Both the position numbers and the translations under genes were made by a program. DNA of 64,000 nt from Pohlia nutans. Lineage: Eukaryota > Streptophyta > Bryopsida > Bryales > Mniaceae. Where the stretch lies: the NCBI GenBank assembly GCA_022496805.1, contig CM040099.1:1676501-1740500 (forward strand), in the 5' to 3' direction. The notes under the pieces were generated by a model that was given only the letters and a program-made list of their open reading frames with translations, was not told the DNA's origin and did not search any database. Positions within the stretch are counted from its first letter, which is position 1; every line of letters begins with the position of its first letter. Positions 61,322 to 64,000 of the stretch are shown here, piece after piece.

Positions 61322-62401
61322 GGGTTAAAATTCTTGGAGTCAATACATCATTGTAAACTATGAGGCAATTGCATGTAACTATATATATTAATTACCAGCA
61401 CACTCAGAACTCTTTTATATCACGGTCCCTTTGACAACCAACATACATGAGTCAGTCAGAACATGGCATGTGAAAAGTGTCCCTGGAATCAATCGCAAGT
61501 ATCTGCAATGAGTGTGATAATATATGACATATATCGAATATATTCACCTACTACTTTCACCCATTTTATCAACGGTGACATGTTGTTGACATCTTCACAG
61601 GAAATGTACAGCAATTGCTTCCATCAAACTCCGAAGGCAGGCAGGCAGAGGTTTAGGGTACTGTAACCAGCTCTGATTGAGCGCAAGTGTCTGCTTGGAC
61701 TCGTTTCATCCATGGGTTTCATCCATGGGCAGCATAATTTGTTCATATTCATGCAAGATTCATCCATGAAGGCAGCAATTACGGGATTTTTCATTTGCAT
61801 GCAGAGGTGGTTACATCCGGTAACCCTCTCGCCGCCTCACGGCAGCTCGAAGGTTACCTAGTGCGTAACTCTTCTTGAAATTAGACCAGGGCATGCATGA
61901 GCTAAAAGTACCATGTTGATAGTAGAGTTAACCGAAAAGAAGGCCTTGAAACGTGCCTTTTCAGGAGGAGTTCAAGAGGAGTTTGCCACGTTAGTTGGGT
62001 TGAATAGTGTCGTGTCATAGCTTGTCCCCTTGTGGGTCATGGGCTTGGAGCTTTGGTAGGAGGTGTGCAAGTCATTGCGAGGTGTGGAGAATAATGACAG
62101 TGGCTTGCTTTAGATTGTCTTCCAACTCACCTTGAACTAGTTTTCGGTCTATTCATATTTCAATATGAGTTCAAGAGGAGTTCAAGAGGAATTTGCTAAA
62201 ACTTTCCTCTTTGAGCTGACTTTTTGGTTAACTCTAGTGAACCATTAACATCTTTACATGCAGAGACTGTTGAGGTTTAGCCCCTCTTTGGAGCAGGAAT
62301 ACGTAGTTTTCCTGTATTTTGGCTCCCATCTTGTTTTGTTCTAGTAATCGCAATGATACTTTGACAGGATACCTGCACAACCCATATCACTACTCCGATG
62401 T
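61322..62401. other. Intergenic DNA without recognised genes
   Basis: Contains a short repeated word (GGAGTTCAAGAGGA-like) near 61968 and 62169. No domain or RNA gene seen. Confidence 0.45.
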
Positions 62402-62959
62402 TTAACCCCTAAACGTTCTCACCATTTTCAAATTTGGCAGTTTTTCAAAGAGGCATTAAAAAATGCAACTAAAAGGGATATTTACAACTTGATGAATGAA
62501 TGAATAAAAGTTGTACATTATGAACTTTTGATTCTATCCATACGGTTAGATTTGTGATTGCTATCACCAATATTTGTGTATAAATTTCCAAACTTAAAAT
62601 TACGAACTCTTTTGTAATATGATTACAAATAAGATATTGACAATTTAATAATGAATTTTTTTGGGATGGGTTGAACTGTAATACTCTAAGTGTAGTGATT
62701 TTAGAGATTTTTGGTTGCTTAATTTAGTAATTGACTTTTTCAAGAGCACTTTTAGACTAAAATCTTCAAAATTTTGGGTGGAACACTACAACATTAAATG
62801 AGGCATAAAAACTTCACAAATGATTCTCTTTCTAATCGGATCACGAATGCACGAAGCTAACTTCCCATAAAAGTTTCAACAAAAAATCCACACTGCAAAA
62901 AGTGAAGTTCAAATCCTTACATCATGCAAAATATGCATGGTTGGGCGGTTAGGGGTTAA
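62402..62959 (+). mobile_element. TTAA-flanked miniature element, subfamily D, copy 2
   Basis: 558 bp, TTAA plus CCCCTAAACG to GGTTAGGGG plus TTAA. CCATACGG at 62537-62544 lies 131 bp from the left end. Its right terminal 51 bp is duplicated in tandem immediately after it. Confidence 0.75.
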
Positions 62960-63011
62960 GCAAATCCTTACATCATGCAAAATATGCATGGTTGGGCGGT
63001 TAGGGGTTAAG
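62910..63011 (+). repeat. Tandem duplication of a 51 bp transposon end
   Basis: 62910-62960 and 62961-63011 are identical and each ends in TTAGGGGTTAAG, giving two successive right ends of the subfamily D element. Confidence 0.9.
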
Positions 63012-63242
63012 ATAATGTGTAGTACATGTGAACACGACGATATTATATGGTCTCCGTATAATACGGAAACCACCCTGCATAAACAGCCCAGTGTGAAAAC
63101 ATTTATAATTATTTTATACAGAAATGTTAACATTAAACATCGGTCTTATACCTTGTTTGTAATTTGGAGCAAGGGTATGTTGACTCACCTCACAGCCCGG
63201 ATCCCTGCCTATTTTCATCCTGATTGAGTTGTGAGTTGAATT
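63001..63242 (+). repeat. Dispersed duplication, block 1 (partner 42860-43110)
   Basis: Same order of words as the partner, in the same orientation, about 20 kb away. Confidence 0.8.
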
Positions 63243-63309
63243 CAGTTACGTTTCTGTAAACTTCATCCATCCAGTTATTTTCAGCACTTGAGTTGGAGGG
63301 CTGGTGGGT

Positions 63310-63810
63310 GGAGTTTGGAGAATCGTTTTGGGGCCAGCTATTTTGGATCTACTGATCTATTTTGCGGGGTTGGGATGGACGCTCAACTAGCTAAGGACTA
63401 AGGATTCATTGTTTTAAAATGACAAATGTAATTGATCATATTGTGAAAAATGCATTTCAAATCAGACCAAATTTTGCATCACCAGATCTATGAAGAATAC
63501 TATATGTGTTGGTCAAAGAAAAGACAAATTTGAAGGAAAGGAATTCTATAAAGAACCCACTCAAAACCGTTGAAAGAAACATCAAGCCAACTTGGGCTTT
63601 TTTGGTCCTTTAGGGGTTAATATTTCATCAAAATACACAATTACTTATGATGAGCTTAGTATGATTCTTCATATTATGCAATGTTCTTCATTGATTTCGG
63701 TGACATTAAATTTGGTCTCATATGAATTATATTTTTCACAACACAATGAATTGAAATTGTCATTTTAAAACCATAGTTATATTCAAATTTTGAAAATGAC
63801 GAGAACCTCA
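63310..63810 (+). repeat. Dispersed duplication, block 2 (partner 45490-46010), with a subfamily B TTAA element
   Basis: Blocks 1 and 2 are nearly adjacent here but 2.4 kb apart at 43.1-45.5 kb, where MITEs and other sequence lie between them. Confidence 0.75.
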
Positions 63811-63828
63811 ATGCCGCCTCAACACGTT

Positions 63829-64000
63829 TTAACCCTTAAAGGATTTAGGGCATAGTAGATACGTTACCATATATTTAACATTTGTTGTAAGTAGAAAGTT
63901 CCAAATTGAGATCCCAATAGCTCTTAAGACCATGTAGACATGAATTTTAACTTCACTTTTGATATGAAACTCATAGGAGGTGTAGAACCATTCCAAATAC
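63829..64000 (-). mobile_element. TTAA-flanked miniature element, subfamily G, copy 3 (cut by window end)
   Basis: TTAA plus CCCTTAAAGG, then sequence matching the reverse complement of 61092-61321 up to the last base shown. Confidence 0.7.

Noticed and set aside
1..64000. CRISPR arrays, rRNA genes, complete tRNA genes, bacterial operons
   Set aside because: No regularly spaced direct repeats of CRISPR type, no rRNA sequence and no full cloverleaf were seen; the spliced gene and retroelements show nuclear plant DNA.

Overview
This looks like nuclear DNA of a land plant. It is AT-rich, gene-poor and repeat-dense. It holds one spliced gene with GT-AG introns of about 200-850 bp whose product belongs to the plant molybdenum-cofactor-sulfurase-like PLP family, a duplicated proline-rich (extensin-like) cell-wall protein gene, Ty1/copia remnants, and many small DNA transposons. 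I cannot name the species. The repeat content and the alga-like LINE make a non-seed plant plausible, but that is inference.

Layout. 1-2.5 kb: repeat DNA with two TTAA-flanked miniature elements. 2.5-11.2 kb: a GC-richer leader and then an eight-exon gene (4179-10518, 996 codons) for a PLP-dependent, MOCOS-like protein; intron 7 carries a long imperfect hairpin. 11.4-15.7 kb: TTAA elements and a broken copia element. 15.7-28.8 kb: a 12.5 kb LINE nested inside a TTAA element. It is flanked by a 12 bp target-site duplication, and a second copy of the host repeat (354-902) supplies the empty site. The LINE has an ORF1, an apurinic-type endonuclease, reverse transcriptase, RNase H, a zinc knuckle and a C-terminal segment resembling a restriction-like (PD-(D/E)XK) nuclease, a dual-endonuclease arrangement known from the algal Dualen/RandI clade. 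It is broken by stops and frameshifts. 28.8-34 kb: more TTAA elements, including a 1.15 kb near-perfect palindrome.

34.9-38.7 kb: a possible unrecognised gene start (ABRE/G-box, TATA box, short ATG frame with a good splice donor) followed by three tandem ~180-206 bp units and a ~180 bp hairpin. 38.7-46.0 kb: repeats, foldbacks and Tourist-like MITEs. 47.1-58.3 kb: a segmental duplication carrying two extensin-like genes (49199-49804 and 56928-57500). Their promoters have diverged, but a tract of about 640 bp covering the proximal leader and N-terminal coding part is identical, which suggests gene conversion. 58.4-64 kb: more TTAA elements, two foldback elements and a dispersed duplicate of 42.3-46.0 kb.

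The main new-looking signal is a group of TTAA-flanked elements with CCCCTAAA-like or CCCTT-like ends (about 230-610 bp, one of 1078 bp). In several sequence-divergent subfamilies the palindrome CCGTACGG or a close variant lies 118-131 bp from one end. No autonomous transposase for them is present here.
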